Of a stretch of DNA of 64,000 bases, positions 16,993-26,094 are shown piece after piece. The stretch comes from Pseudonocardia sp. TRM90224 (GTDB taxonomy: Bacteria > Actinomycetota > Actinomycetes > Mycobacteriales > Pseudonocardiaceae): positions 558,001-622,000 of the forward strand of contig NZ_JAJGSX010000001.1 in assembly GCF_021245725.1 (NCBI RefSeq), read 5' to 3'. The first letter of the stretch is position 1. Each line of letters opens with the position of its first letter. The notes under the pieces were generated by a model. It did no database searches, was not told where the DNA came from, and saw only the letters and a list, made by a program, of their open reading frames with translations. Made by a program: the position numbers and the translations under genes.

Positions 16993-19900
16993 ATGTCCTC
17001 TTCCGCGGCGTCCTCTCCCGCGGCCCGCGTCACCGACTCGCGCCCTGCGCAGGTCGACCCGCCCGCCGGCCCCGCCCCGTCACGCGACGGTGCGGCCGAG
17101 CCGCGTGCGAGTGTCGCCCGCGGCGGTGGCAGCGATCGGGCGGGCCGCGGGAGTCCCGACCGCCCTGATCGGTCCGAACAGCCGCGGAAACCGCGCCGTC
17201 GCCGACCGCGCCGCCGGCCCACCGAGGGCACGACCGGGAACGAGAACGGTAGCGAGCCCGACGTACCGGCGCGCGGCTTCGCCGAGTCGGAGGTCGACGA
17301 GCTGGCCGCGCGACTGCCTGCGCTGTCGTTGCGCGACGAGCACCGGCTCGCCCGCCGCATCGAGACCGCGCGCCGCACCCGCGACAAGGCTGCCCGCGAC
17401 CGCGCGCTCGCCGGGATCGCCGCGGCCGTCGCGACGGCCGAGCAGCGGATGGCCGCCCGCACCGCCGCTGTTCCCGCCGTCAGCTATCCCGCGACACTGC
17501 CGGTCAGCGCGCGCCGCGAGGACATCGCCGCCGCCATCCGCGACAACCAGGTCGTGATCGTCGCCGGTGAGACCGGCTCCGGGAAGACCACGCAGATCCC
17601 GAAGATCTGCCTCGAGCTCGGCCGCGGCGTGCGCGGCATGATCGGCCACACCCAGCCCCGCAGGCTCGCCGCACGCACCGTCGCGGCGCGCATCGCGGAG
17701 GAGCTGGGCGGCGAGCTGGGCGACGTCGTGGGCTGGAAGGTCCGCTTCACCGACCAGGTCGGCGAGAACACGCTGGTCAAGCTGATGACCGACGGCATCC
17801 TGCTCGCCGAGCTCACGGGCGACCGGATGCTGCGCCAGTACGACACGCTGATCATCGACGAGGCCCACGAGCGCAGCCTGAACATCGACTTCATCCTCGG
17901 CTACCTCGCGCAGCTGCTCCCCCGCCGCCCCGACCTCAAGGTCGTGATCACGTCGGCGACGATCGACGTCGAGCGGTTCGCGGGCCACTTCGCCGCGCCG
18001 GTCGTCGAGGTCTCGGGCCGCAGCTTCCCGGTCGAGGTCCGCTACCGCCCGATCGTCGATCCCGACGACCCGGAGGCCGACCCCGACCGCGACCAGCTGG
18101 AGGCGATCGGCGACGCCGTGGCCGAGCTGCAGCGCGAGGGCAGCGGCGACATCCTGGTGTTCCTGCCCGGTGAGCGCGAGATCCGCGAGACCGCCGAAGC
18201 GCTCGCCAAACGCAGCTTCCGGCAGACGGAGATCATCCCGCTCTACGCGCGGCTCTCGATCGCCGAGCAGCAACGGGTGTTCCAGCCGCACACCGGGCGC
18301 CGGGTCGTGCTCGCCACCAACGTCGCGGAGACATCGCTGACGGTGCCCGGCATCCACTACGTGATCGACCCCGGCACGGCGCGCATCTCGCGCTACTCGC
18401 GCCGACTCAAGGTGCAGCGGCTGCCGATCGAGAAGGTCTCGCAGGCCAGCGCCAACCAGCGGGCCGGGCGCTGCGGCCGCGTCGCCGACGGGATCTGCAT
18501 CCGGCTCTACGCCGAGGACGACTTCGACGCCCGTCCCGAGTTCACCGACCCGGAGATCCTGCGCACCAACCTGGCGTCGGTGGTGCTGCAGATGATCTCG
18601 CTCGAGCTGGGTGACATCGCCGCGTTCCCGTTCGTCGACCCGCCCGACCCCCGGGCCGTCGGCGACGGCCTCGCGCTGCTGCACGAGCTGGGCGCGCTCG
18701 ACGGCCGCAACGCGCTCACGCCCGTCGGGCGGGCGCTCTCGACGTTGCCGGTCGACCCGCGGCTGGGCCGCATGCTCGTCGAGGCCGACCGCAACGGCTG
18801 CCTGCGCGAGGTGCTGGTGATCGCTGCGGCACTCTCGGTGCAGGATCCGCGCGAGCGGCCCACCGAGCAGCGCCAGGCGGCCGACGAGAGGCACGCCCGG
18901 TTCACCGGCGCGTGGACGTCGAACGGCACCACCGTCGACGCCGGCGGCTCCGACTTCCTGGCGTTCGTGAACCTGTGGAACTACGTCGCCGAGCAGCGCA
19001 CGTCGCTCTCGGGCAACAAGTTCCGCCGCACGCTGCGCGACGAGTTCCTGCACTACCTGCGCATCCGGGAGTGGCAGGACCTGCACAACCAGCTGCGGTC
19101 GGCCGCGCGCAACGCTGGCATGACGCTGAACGACCTCGACGCCGACCCCGACCGGATCCACATCTCGGTGCTCTCCGGGCTGCTCTCGCAGATCGGGCTC
19201 AAGGAGGCCGAGACCCGCGAGTACCTCGGCGCCCGCGGCGCCAAGTTCATGATCTTCCCGGGCTCGCCGCTGGCGCGGAAGCAGCCGCGGTGGGTGATGG
19301 CGGCCGAGCTGGTGGAGACGTCACGGCTGTTCGCGCGGACCGTCGCGCGCATCCAGCCGGAGTGGATCGAGCCGCTGGCCGGGCACCTGGTCAAGCGCAG
19401 CTACTCCGAGCCGCACTGGTCGCGCAAACGCGCCGCGGCCATCGCCGTCGAGCGGGTCACGCTGCACGGCGTGCCGGTCGTGGTCGACCGCAAGGTCGAC
19501 TTCGGGCGGATCGACCCCGAGGTGTCGCGCGAGCTGTTCATCCGCCACGCGCTCGTCGAGGGCGATTGGGACACCCGCCACCGGTTCTTCCACGCCAACC
19601 GCGAGTTGCTGGAGGACGTCGAGGAGCTGGAGCACCGCGCGCGCCGACGCGACCTCGTGGTCGACGAAGAGACGCTCGTCGCGTTCTACGAGCAGCGCAT
19701 CCCGGCCGACGTCGTCTCGGGGCGGCACTTCGACACGTGGTGGAAGAAGGCGTCGCGCCAGCAGCCGGAGCTGCTCGACTTCACCGAAGACATGCTGGTC
19801 ACCGAGCAGGCCGAGCAGATCGACAGGGGTGCCTACCCCGACCACGTCGACGCCGGCGGGCTCACCCTCCCGCTCTCCTACGCGTTCGAGCCCGGCCACC

Positions 19901-21195
19901 ACGACGACGGCGTCACCGTCGACGTCCCGGTGGCCGCGCTGCACCAGATCGACCCGACCCCGTTCACGTGGCAGGTGCCCGGGCTGCGGGAAGAGCTGGT
20001 CACGGCCCTGATCAAGACGCTGCCGAAGAACCTGCGGCGCCTGTTCGCCCCCGCGCCCGACCATGCGCGGGCCGTGCTCGCCAGGCTGCGAGCCGGCGAC
20101 GAGCCGCTGCTCGACGGGCTCGAACGCGAGCTCGGCCGGATGCGCGACGTGGAGATCCCGCGCGAGGCGTGGGAGCTGGAACGGCTGCCGGAGCACCTGA
20201 CCGTGACGTTCCGCGTGCTCGACGAGCGGGGCGAGGAGGTCGCCCGCGGCACCGATCTGGAGAAGCTGCGCCACGAGCTGGCACCGAAGGTCCGGCAGGA
20301 GATGGCGGCTGCGGGTGGCGAGCTGGAACGCACCGGGCTCACCACGTGGTCGATCGGCACGCTGCCGCGCGAACACGCGATCCGCCGGGGCACGCACGTC
20401 GTCACCGCGTACCCGGGGCTGATCGACCGCAGCGCCACCGTCGACGTCCGGATGTTCCCGACGGCCGCCGAGCGCGACCCTGCACACCACCGCGCGGTGC
20501 GGCGAATGCTGCTGATGGAGACGCCGTCCCCGGCGCGTCAGGTGCAGCGCGGGCTCGACAACGCCACCAAGCTGGCGCTCTCCCGCAACCCGCACGGCTC
20601 GGTGGCGGCGCTGGTGGACGACTGCATCACCGCCGCGGCCGACGCGTTGATCGATGCCGCCGGCGGGCCGGCCTGGGACGAGCGCGGCTACGCCCGGCTG
20701 CGTGCGCTGTTCCAGCAGCGGCTCGGCTCGACCACGTTGCAGGTGCTGCAGGCCGTGCGCGGCGTGCTGGTCGTGTGGCATCGGGTACAGGCCCAGCTCG
20801 GCGACCTGCGCGCGCCGCAGCTCAAGGCCGGCCTCGCCGACCTCACCGCGCAGCTCGACGCGCTGATCGGGCCGAACTTCGTCACCGCGGCCGGCGCCAC
20901 ACGGCTCGTCGACGTCGTCCGCTACCTGGAGGCCATGGAGCGGCGGATCGAGAAGCTGCGGGTCGACCCCGCCCGCGATGCTGAATGGACCGCCCAGGTC
21001 AGGGTCGTCGCCGACGAGTACGCGGCCGAGGTCGCCGCGCTGCCCTCGGGTGTGGAGCCGTCGACGGCGCTGCGCGAGGTCCGCTGGATGATCGAGGAGC
21101 TGCGGGTGAGCCTCTACGCGCACCCGATGCGCACGCGCTACCCGGTGTCGATCAAGCGCATCCAGAAGGCGATCGACGAACTACCCCGCACGTAA
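16993..21195 (+). CDS. hrpA: ATP-dependent helicase HrpA (DEAH box)
   Basis: The ~1400-residue protein has a basic, Pro/Arg-rich N-terminal tail of about 90 residues, then the helicase core: Walker A GETGSGKTTQIPK near 190, DEAH box DEAHERSLN near 289, SATID, and motif VI QRAGRCGR near 488. Ratchet and OB-fold domains and the long HrpA-specific C-terminal region (DUF3418) follow, giving normal full length. HrpA acts on RNA and, in E. coli, helps rescue stalled or collided ribosomes. The ATG at 16993 is chosen; the frame stays open into the upstream gene. A hairpin element of family 1 follows. Confidence 0.95.
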   Translation: MSSSAASSPAARVTDSRPAQVDPPAGPAPSRDGAAEPRASVARGGGSDRAGRGSPDRPDRSEQPRKPRRRRPRRRPTEGTTGNENGSEPDVPARGFAESEVDELAARLPALSLRDEHRLARRIETARRTRDKAARDRALAGIAAAVATAEQRMAARTAAVPAVSYPATLPVSARREDIAAAIRDNQVVIVAGETGSGKTTQIPKICLELGRGVRGMIGHTQPRRLAARTVAARIAEELGGELGDVVGWKVRFTDQVGENTLVKLMTDGILLAELTGDRMLRQYDTLIIDEAHERSLNIDFILGYLAQLLPRRPDLKVVITSATIDVERFAGHFAAPVVEVSGRSFPVEVRYRPIVDPDDPEADPDRDQLEAIGDAVAELQREGSGDILVFLPGEREIRETAEALAKRSFRQTEIIPLYARLSIAEQQRVFQPHTGRRVVLATNVAETSLTVPGIHYVIDPGTARISRYSRRLKVQRLPIEKVSQASANQRAGRCGRVADGICIRLYAEDDFDARPEFTDPEILRTNLASVVLQMISLELGDIAAFPFVDPPDPRAVGDGLALLHELGALDGRNALTPVGRALSTLPVDPRLGRMLVEADRNGCLREVLVIAAALSVQDPRERPTEQRQAADERHARFTGAWTSNGTTVDAGGSDFLAFVNLWNYVAEQRTSLSGNKFRRTLRDEFLHYLRIREWQDLHNQLRSAARNAGMTLNDLDADPDRIHISVLSGLLSQIGLKEAETREYLGARGAKFMIFPGSPLARKQPRWVMAAELVETSRLFARTVARIQPEWIEPLAGHLVKRSYSEPHWSRKRAAAIAVERVTLHGVPVVVDRKVDFGRIDPEVSRELFIRHALVEGDWDTRHRFFHANRELLEDVEELEHRARRRDLVVDEETLVAFYEQRIPADVVSGRHFDTWWKKASRQQPELLDFTEDMLVTEQAEQIDRGAYPDHVDAGGLTLPLSYAFEPGHHDDGVTVDVPVAALHQIDPTPFTWQVPGLREELVTALIKTLPKNLRRLFAPAPDHARAVLARLRAGDEPLLDGLERELGRMRDVEIPREAWELERLPEHLTVTFRVLDERGEEVARGTDLEKLRHELAPKVRQEMAAAGGELERTGLTTWSIGTLPREHAIRRGTHVVTAYPGLIDRSATVDVRMFPTAAERDPAHHRAVRRMLLMETPSPARQVQRGLDNATKLALSRNPHGSVAALVDDCITAAADALIDAAGGPAWDERGYARLRALFQQRLGSTTLQVLQAVRGVLVVWHRVQAQLGDLRAPQLKAGLADLTAQLDALIGPNFVTAAGATRLVDVVRYLEAMERRIEKLRVDPARDAEWTAQVRVVADEYAAEVAALPSGVEPSTALREVRWMIEELRVSLYAHPMRTRYPVSIKRIQKAIDELPRT

Positions 21196-21202
21196 CGACC
21201 CG

Positions 21203-21271
21203 AACTTCCCCACCGTTTTGGGCACATGCGCGCGTTTTTGGCGCGCATCCACCCAAAACGGTGGGGAAGTT
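21203..21271. repeat. Family-1 intergenic hairpin, copy 2
   Basis: Outer stem as in copy 1. The inner stem is GGGCACATGCGCGC / GCGCGCATCCACCC, a different sequence but again self-complementary. It lies between the convergent ends of hrpA and a tetR gene. Confidence 0.85.
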
Positions 21272-21280
21272 GGGGCGCGG

Positions 21281-21844
21281 TCAGGCGAGGATGCCGGCTG
21301 CCAGGCGGGCCAGTGCCGTGGTGATCTCCGCCGGCGAGAGGCCGCGGACGTGCCGCTGGTGCTGGTAGACCTCGGGCGCGAGCGGGGCCAGCGCCACGTC
21401 CACCAGCGCGTCCGGCTCCTCGACGCCGCCGGCGACCAGCAGCGAGCGGACGTGCGCGCTCCAGAACTCGTAGGCGCCGACGCGCAACCGTCCGGCGCCG
21501 GCGTCGACGCCCAGCATGAGCGGCAGGTGCGTCTCCAGCAGCTCGACCATCGCCGCGTAGAAGGCGGCGAGCCGCTCCGCCGGTGGCGCGCCCGGGCCGA
21601 GCGGGGGCGCGCCACCCATCAGCCGCTCCTGGACGATCCGCTCGTGCTCGTCGAGCAGCGCCGCCGCGATCGACCCGACGTCGGGGTAGCGCCGGTAGAG
21701 CGTGGCCCGCCCGACCCCGGCCGACCGGGCGACGTCGTCCATGGTCACCGCGCGCGGGTCGCTGGTCCGGAAGAGTTCGTCGGCAGCCGCGAGCACACGC
21801 GCCCGGTTGCGTGCGGCGTCGGCCCGCTCCGACTGGGGTGCCAT
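21281..21844 (-). CDS. TetR-family regulator of the azoreductase-SMR operon
   Basis: The 187-residue protein has a TetR helix-turn-helix at about 15-60 (TMDDVARSAGVGRATLYRRYPDVGSI). It is the third gene of the azoreductase-SMR-TetR operon, 33 bp after the SMR gene, so it probably represses its own operon through the two operators at 22866-22908. The ligand is likely a cationic or electrophilic compound handled by the other two proteins (inference). Confidence 0.9.
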   Translation of the reverse strand: MAPQSERADAARNRARVLAAADELFRTSDPRAVTMDDVARSAGVGRATLYRRYPDVGSIAAALLDEHERIVQERLMGGAPPLGPGAPPAERLAAFYAAMVELLETHLPLMLGVDAGAGRLRVGAYEFWSAHVRSLLVAGGVEEPDALVDVALAPLAPEVYQHQRHVRGLSPAEITTALARLAAGILA

Positions 21845-21877
21845 GTCTGGACCGTACCCAGGAGCGCCTGGCGGCGA

Positions 21878-22195
21878 TCACGCCGCCGCGTGGGAGAGCA
21901 CCACCCCGCCGACGATCAGCAGCACCGCCGCGAGTCGCGCCGGTGTGAGCGCGTCGCAATGCACGAGCAGCCCGAGCAGGACGGCGCCCGCCGCGCCGAT
22001 GCCGGTGAACACGACGTAGGCGGTGCCGACGGGCACCGACTCGATGGCCTTCGCGAGCAGCCAGACGGCCGCGAGGCACAGCACGACGCACAGCACGCTC
22101 GGCCAGAACCGGGTGAACCCCTGCGTCGGCGGGATGCTCTGCGCCCACACGATCTCCACGGCGCCCGCGGCGAGCAGCCACGCCCAGCCCGTCAT
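21878..22195 (-). CDS. Small multidrug resistance (SMR) efflux protein
   Basis: The 105-residue protein has four membrane helices and the invariant Glu14 in helix 1 (GAVEIVWA). The second half contains PVGTAYVVFTGIGAAG, the family's core helix-3 motif with F in place of the usual W. SMR proteins work as antiparallel dimers that exchange protons for cations such as quaternary amines or guanidinium. Only one SMR gene is here, so a homodimer is expected. The ATG overlaps the preceding stop (ATGA). Confidence 0.93.
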   Translation of the reverse strand: MTGWAWLLAAGAVEIVWAQSIPPTQGFTRFWPSVLCVVLCLAAVWLLAKAIESVPVGTAYVVFTGIGAAGAVLLGLLVHCDALTPARLAAVLLIVGGVVLSHAAA

Positions 22196-22845
22196 GCCGC
22201 ACGCTCCCCCGTCGCGAGCCGCTCCACCTGCGCGAACGCTGCCGCGACCGACGCCTCGTGCGCATCGAGCTGGTCGGCGAGGTGCGGGTCGACAAGCGCG
22301 TTCGTCAGTTCCGCGGCGACGAGCTCGGGTTCGTCGATGCCGAAGTGCCCGCTCAGGAAGTCGCGGAGGTAGCGCTCCTGGTGGTCGAAGGGCGCTCTCG
22401 GCATGCCCGGCGCGTACGTGCCGCCCCGCGCGGAGACGACGACGAACCGCCGCGGCGCCAGCTTCATCCGCGGGAACGTCACCTGGTCGAGCCACGCCTT
22501 GAGCGCGGCCGGGACCGAGTAGTTGTACATCGGGGTGGCGATCAGGACGACGTCGGCGGCCAGCAGCTCGTCGAGCAGCGGCGCGAGCGTCGCCCAGGCC
22601 GCGGCCTGGTCCGGTGTCCGCACCACCTCGGCGTAGCGGGCCGGATCGGTGATGCCGCGCCGCAGCAGCTCGTCGCAGATCTCCGTCCAGGCCTCGTCGA
22701 TGAACGGGACGGGCTCGGCGTGGAGATCACGGTGGACGTAGCCGCCGGGGTGCGTCGCACGCCATGCGGTGGCGAAGCGGTCGCCGAGACGGCGGGAGAA
22801 CGACGCGCGACGCGCGCTGGCGTCGAGATGCAGCAGGTTGGGCAC
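22192..22845 (-). CDS. FMN-dependent NADH-azoreductase-type flavoprotein
   Basis: The 217-residue protein resembles AzoR: LLHLDASARRASFSRRL at the N terminus (phosphate-binding loop), ADVVLIATPMYNYSVPAALKAWLDQV (FMN-binding core) and a VVVSARGGTYAPG loop. Such enzymes reduce quinones and azo compounds by two electrons. The GTG at 22845 is chosen because GAGGAG lies six bases before it. Position between paired operators and an SMR pump suggests a detoxification operon. Confidence 0.9.
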   Translation of the reverse strand: MPNLLHLDASARRASFSRRLGDRFATAWRATHPGGYVHRDLHAEPVPFIDEAWTEICDELLRRGITDPARYAEVVRTPDQAAAWATLAPLLDELLAADVVLIATPMYNYSVPAALKAWLDQVTFPRMKLAPRRFVVVSARGGTYAPGMPRAPFDHQERYLRDFLSGHFGIDEPELVAAELTNALVDPHLADQLDAHEASVAAAFAQVERLATGERAA

Positions 22846-22865
22846 GACATACTCCTCAACACAAG

Positions 22866-22908
22866 TGGACAACACGTCCAGTTGTACCAGAAGTGGACAC
22901 CGCGTCCA
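22866..22908. promoter_or_regulatory. Two tandem TetR operators
   Basis: TGGAC-N5-GTCCA occurs twice, at 22866-22880 and 22894-22908, with centres 28 bp apart. Both lie just upstream of the azoreductase start. A minus-strand TGGACG / TACAAC pair with a 16-nt spacer overlaps them, so binding would block transcription. The adjoining TetR protein is the obvious candidate ligand-controlled repressor. Confidence 0.65.
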
Positions 22909-22919
22909 TCTACGCACCC

Positions 22920-22989
22920 AACTTCCCCACCGTTTTGCCTACTTGCAGACCCCCCGGAGCGTGCAGGTTGGCAAAACGGTGGGGAACTT
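22920..22989. repeat. Family-1 intergenic hairpin, copy 3
   Basis: Outer stem constant, inner stem CCTACTTGCA / GTGCAGGTTGG. It sits directly behind the methyltransferase stop and upstream of the azoreductase operators. Confidence 0.85.
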
Positions 22990-22993
22990 TCGG

Positions 22994-23812
22994 CTAGAAC
23001 CGGTAGCGCAGGATCCAGCCGACGTCGCGGAAGCCGGGCAGGTGCGCCATCACCCACATCGCGGCCCGCCCCGACGGCCGCATCAGCGAGATCCCTGGCA
23101 TGTCGACGCTGCGCAGCGCGTCGAGGCAGGTCAGGCCCGGATGCCAGGCCTCCAGCTCGCGCGGGTCGGCGACGCCCCAGTGCAGGGTGGAGCCGGAGTT
23201 GCGCACGGCCGGCACCAGCTTCTGCATGCGGATGCCCATCGGCCCGTATGCGTCGAAGAGCAGCCGGCCGCTCGGAAAGCGCTCGCAGATGCGTTGCACG
23301 AGCCGCTTACCGTCCTCTTGGCGCAGGTACATGGTCAGCCCCTCGAACACGGCGACGGTGGGCCGGTCGGCCGGCACCTCGTCGAGCCAGCCGTCCTCCA
23401 GGACCGACGCGCCGACCATGCGGTAGTCGCCACTCGGCGGGGTGAGCAGCCGCTCGCGCAGCTCGACGACCTCCGGATGGTCGACGTCGACCCACAGCAC
23501 GGTCGGCGGCACGGCGAGCCGTTGCGCGCGGGTGTCGAGACCGCAGGCCAGGTGCAGCACCGTGGCCTCGGGGTTCGCCGTGACGAACTCAGCGGTCCAG
23601 CGGTCGAGCTGCCGCGCCCGCAGCGCGATGCCGGCCGCCGACATGGGAGTCATGCCGGTCTTGCGGAAGTCGTAGTCGATCAGCTCGAGCGCCTGCTCGG
23701 CAGCGCGGTCACGCAGGATGGGTTGCGCCGACCGGTTGTCGATCGCTCTGCCGTAGAGCGTGGCCAGCATGGTCTCCTGCGGCCCGCTGAGCGTGATCTT
23801 CTCCCGACCCAT
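22994..23812 (-). CDS. SAM-dependent O-methyltransferase, LCM/TcmP-like family
   Basis: The 272-residue protein has the class I SAM site VLHLACGLDTRAQRL near residue 84 and the family marker VFEGLTMYL near 158, as in leucine-carboxyl-methyltransferase-like enzymes including TcmP-type polyketide O-methyltransferases. It starts ten bases after a ferredoxin gene and is the last gene of a P450-ferredoxin-methyltransferase operon, suggesting oxidation then methylation of one small molecule. The substrate is unknown. Confidence 0.88.
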   Translation of the reverse strand: MGREKITLSGPQETMLATLYGRAIDNRSAQPILRDRAAEQALELIDYDFRKTGMTPMSAAGIALRARQLDRWTAEFVTANPEATVLHLACGLDTRAQRLAVPPTVLWVDVDHPEVVELRERLLTPPSGDYRMVGASVLEDGWLDEVPADRPTVAVFEGLTMYLRQEDGKRLVQRICERFPSGRLLFDAYGPMGIRMQKLVPAVRNSGSTLHWGVADPRELEAWHPGLTCLDALRSVDMPGISLMRPSGRAAMWVMAHLPGFRDVGWILRYRF

Positions 23813-23822
23813 GGCGCTTGCC

Positions 23823-24023
23823 CTACCCCTCGATGCTCTTGATCGCTCCGGACGGGCAGACGTGCACCGCGTCGCGGACGGTCGAATCGTGTTCCGGCGA
23901 CGGCTCGGCATCCAGGAGGACCACCCTGCCGTCGTCATCCGACTGGTCGAAGACCGCCGGGTCGGTCAGCGCGCACATCCCGGCACCGATGCAGCGGTCC
24001 CGATCGACGACGATCCTGGTCAC
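23823..24023 (-). CDS. 3Fe-4S-type ferredoxin partner of the P450
   Basis: The 66-residue protein reads RCIGAGMCALTDPAVF, then HVCPSGAI: three cysteines for a 3Fe-4S-type cluster. The GTG start overlaps the P450 stop by four bases (GTGA), the classic arrangement for a P450 and its own electron donor. No ferredoxin reductase is in the window. Confidence 0.93.
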   Translation of the reverse strand: MTRIVVDRDRCIGAGMCALTDPAVFDQSDDDGRVVLLDAEPSPEHDSTVRDAVHVCPSGAIKSIEG

Positions 24024-25225
24024 GGGACGTCCCAGGTGACGGGCAGCCGGTGCACCCCGTAGATCGGCATCCCGTCGCGCATCGGGACGTCGTCGGGCGC
24101 GACGGCGAGCCGAAGCGTCGGGAAGCGCTTGACCAGCGCGGGGATGGCGACCTGCAGCTCGACCCTGGCCAGCTGCTGCCCGAGGCACTGGTGGATGCCG
24201 TGGCCGAACGCAACGTGTCCCGCGGTCTTGCGGCCGAGGTCGAGCTTGTCGGGATCGGGGTAGCGCAGCGGGTCGCGGTTGGCCGACTGGATCGAGAGAG
24301 CGACGGTGTCGCCCGCCTTGACCGTCTGTCCACCGAGCTCGACGTCCTCCAGCGCCATCCGGGCGCCCGTCGGTGTGATGGTCAGGTAGCGCAGCAGCTC
24401 CTCGACCGCGGGCTCGGCCAGCCCGGGCTCCGCGCGCAGCGCGGCGAGCTGCTCCGGGTGCTGGAGCAGCGCGAACGTGCCGAGGGCGATCATGTGCGCC
24501 GTCGTGTCCAGCCCCGCGCCCAGCAGCACGATGCCGACGTTGACGAGCTCCTCCTCGTCCAGGTCGGTCGTCGTGATCAGGTCGCTGATCAGGTCGTCGG
24601 CCGGGTTCGCCCGCTTGATCAGCACGAGGTCCGACATCACGGCACGCATGCCGAGGAACGCGACGCCCATCTCCTCGACCGTGGCGGCCGCACCGGTGAG
24701 CACGGCCGCGTGGTCCTGGAACTCGGCGCGCCGCTCGTAGGGGACGCCGAGCAGCTCGCAGATGAGCAGGCCCGGCACCGGGCGGGCGAACGCCTCGACG
24801 AGGTCGACGGCGGGACCCGTGCGCTCCATCTCGTCGAGCTGCTGCGCGGTGAACCGCTCGACCTGCTCGGTGAGCATCCGCATGCGTCGCACGGTGAAGT
24901 AGCCGGTGAGCGCGCGCCGGTAGCGCGTGTGGTGCGGCGGGTCCATGTCGGTAAGGACGCCGGGCGGCGCCGGCGGCGGGCGCTCGTCGTCCGGCCCGCC
25001 GAACGGATGGTGCATCAGGTCGGTCCTGGCGCTGAACCGCCGATCGGCGAGCACCGCCCTGACCATCTCGTGGCTGGTAGCCAGCCAGCCGATGTGGCCG
25101 TCAGGGAAGAGCATCCGGGTGAGCGGCCGCTCGGCGCGCAGGTCGGCCAGCTCCGGAGGCGGGTCGAAGGGGCATCCCGCGCGGCGGGCGTCGGGCAGCT
25201 GCACCGGCTCCGATGTCGTCGTCAT
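24020..25225 (-). CDS. Cytochrome P450 (cassette 1)
   Basis: The 401-residue bacterial class I P450 has the I-helix GAGLDTTA, the K-helix EELLRYL (ExxR) and the haem loop FGHGIHQCLG with proximal Cys347. It is soluble, with no membrane anchor. It is about as long as P450-2 (26078-27262) and shares its N-terminal AAGCPFDPP-like and C-terminal GVHRLPVTWDV segments, so the two are paralogues. Its operon continues with a ferredoxin and an O-methyltransferase. Oxidation substrate unknown. Confidence 0.96.
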   Translation of the reverse strand: MTTTSEPVQLPDARRAGCPFDPPPELADLRAERPLTRMLFPDGHIGWLATSHEMVRAVLADRRFSARTDLMHHPFGGPDDERPPPAPPGVLTDMDPPHHTRYRRALTGYFTVRRMRMLTEQVERFTAQQLDEMERTGPAVDLVEAFARPVPGLLICELLGVPYERRAEFQDHAAVLTGAAATVEEMGVAFLGMRAVMSDLVLIKRANPADDLISDLITTTDLDEEELVNVGIVLLGAGLDTTAHMIALGTFALLQHPEQLAALRAEPGLAEPAVEELLRYLTITPTGARMALEDVELGGQTVKAGDTVALSIQSANRDPLRYPDPDKLDLGRKTAGHVAFGHGIHQCLGQQLARVELQVAIPALVKRFPTLRLAVAPDDVPMRDGMPIYGVHRLPVTWDVP

Positions 25226-25232
25226 GGCGACG

Positions 25233-25362
25233 ACGCTAGGTTTGCTTTTTGCATCTCGTCAAATCTGAAGCGTCTCTCAGGATATGAAAGACCAGCTAGA
25301 CTAGAGAAAATTGGTGCATCGACCTTGTCGCTTAATGCAACGATCTGCGCGAACTCGTTGCA
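25233..25362. promoter_or_regulatory. Divergent control region of P450 cassette 1
   Basis: For the P450, minus-strand TTGACG (25262-25257), 18 nt and TAGCGT (25238-25233) form a promoter; only seven bases separate the -10 box from the ATG, so the mRNA is probably leaderless. Nearer the regulator gene is a perfect inverted repeat TGCAACGA-N11-TCGTTGCA (25336-25362), a candidate regulator binding site. The region is markedly richer in A+T than the flanking genes. Confidence 0.6.
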
Positions 25363-25392
25363 ACGAGCGTCGATCAATGCCACCCTGCGTCC

Positions 25393-26094
25393 ATGCCCCG
25401 CACGAGGCTCGACCACGACGAGCGCAAGGTCATCTCCAGCGGGCTCGCCACCGGGCTCGGGTACGCCGAGATCGCGCGCCGGCTCTCCCGCCCCACCTCG
25501 ACGATCAGCCGGGAGATCGCCAGGAACGGCGGCCCGCACGGCTACCGCGCCGACCACGCGCACCGGGCCACGGCACGTCGAGCGCACCGCTCCCGGACCG
25601 GACGGCCCGCGGCGCCCTCGGGCACCGACCGGGCGCCCGCCGTGGTCGGCGAGTTCGAGGACAGGTTCGCCGAACTGATCATCTTGAGGGGCCTCCCCCG
25701 GGTCGCCGCGAAGATCCTCGCCCACCTGTACGTGACGGACTCCGGCAGCCGGACGGCGGCGGAGCTGGCCGAGCACCTGCAGGTCAGTGCTGCGTCGATC
25801 TCCAAAGCTGTGCGCTACCTCGAATCGCAGGAGCTCGTCCAGCGCGACCGGGAGGACCGGCGGGACCGCTACACGGTCGGGGCCGAGGGGCTGATCCGCA
25901 CCTGGAAAGAGGCCCTCCGCATGAACGCCATGTGGCGCGACGCCGCCCTCGACGGGGCGCGCCTGATGGGCGCCGACACCCCCGCGGGCGCCCGGCTCGA
26001 CGAGCTCGGCAGGTTCTTCCGCTTCGTCGTCGACGTCATGGAGTCCGCCACGGACCGGTGGCCCGAGAGGCCGGGGACTAGACATCCCACGTGA
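25393..26094 (+). CDS. Two-domain regulator: IS30-type HTH plus MarR/GbsR-like winged helix (cassette 1)
   Basis: The 233-residue protein starts with a helix-turn-helix like that at the N terminus of IS30 transposases (DERKVISSGLATGLGYAEIA, then STISREIARNGG; residues 8-47). After a basic linker, residues 100-165 form a winged helix of MarR/GbsR type (TAAELAEHLQVSAASISKAV, then YLESQELVQRDRE). There is no transposase catalytic core. It is divergent from P450-1 and similar in length and architecture to the regulator at 27417-28121. It probably controls the P450 operon; ligand unknown. Its 3' end overlaps the convergent P450-2 gene by 17 bp. Confidence 0.85.
   Translation: MPRTRLDHDERKVISSGLATGLGYAEIARRLSRPTSTISREIARNGGPHGYRADHAHRATARRAHRSRTGRPAAPSGTDRAPAVVGEFEDRFAELIILRGLPRVAAKILAHLYVTDSGSRTAAELAEHLQVSAASISKAVRYLESQELVQRDREDRRDRYTVGAEGLIRTWKEALRMNAMWRDAALDGARLMGADTPAGARLDELGRFFRFVVDVMESATDRWPERPGTRHPT

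Noticed and set aside
17080..21123. Long minus-strand frames inside hrpA
   Set aside because: They mirror the codon bias of hrpA and have no ribosome site or recognisable domain; hrpA itself shows every helicase motif.
23823..24188. 121-residue version of the P450-linked ferredoxin
   Set aside because: The extra N-terminal part is an out-of-frame reading of the P450 3' end; the GTG at 24023 gives a normal 66-residue ferredoxin.
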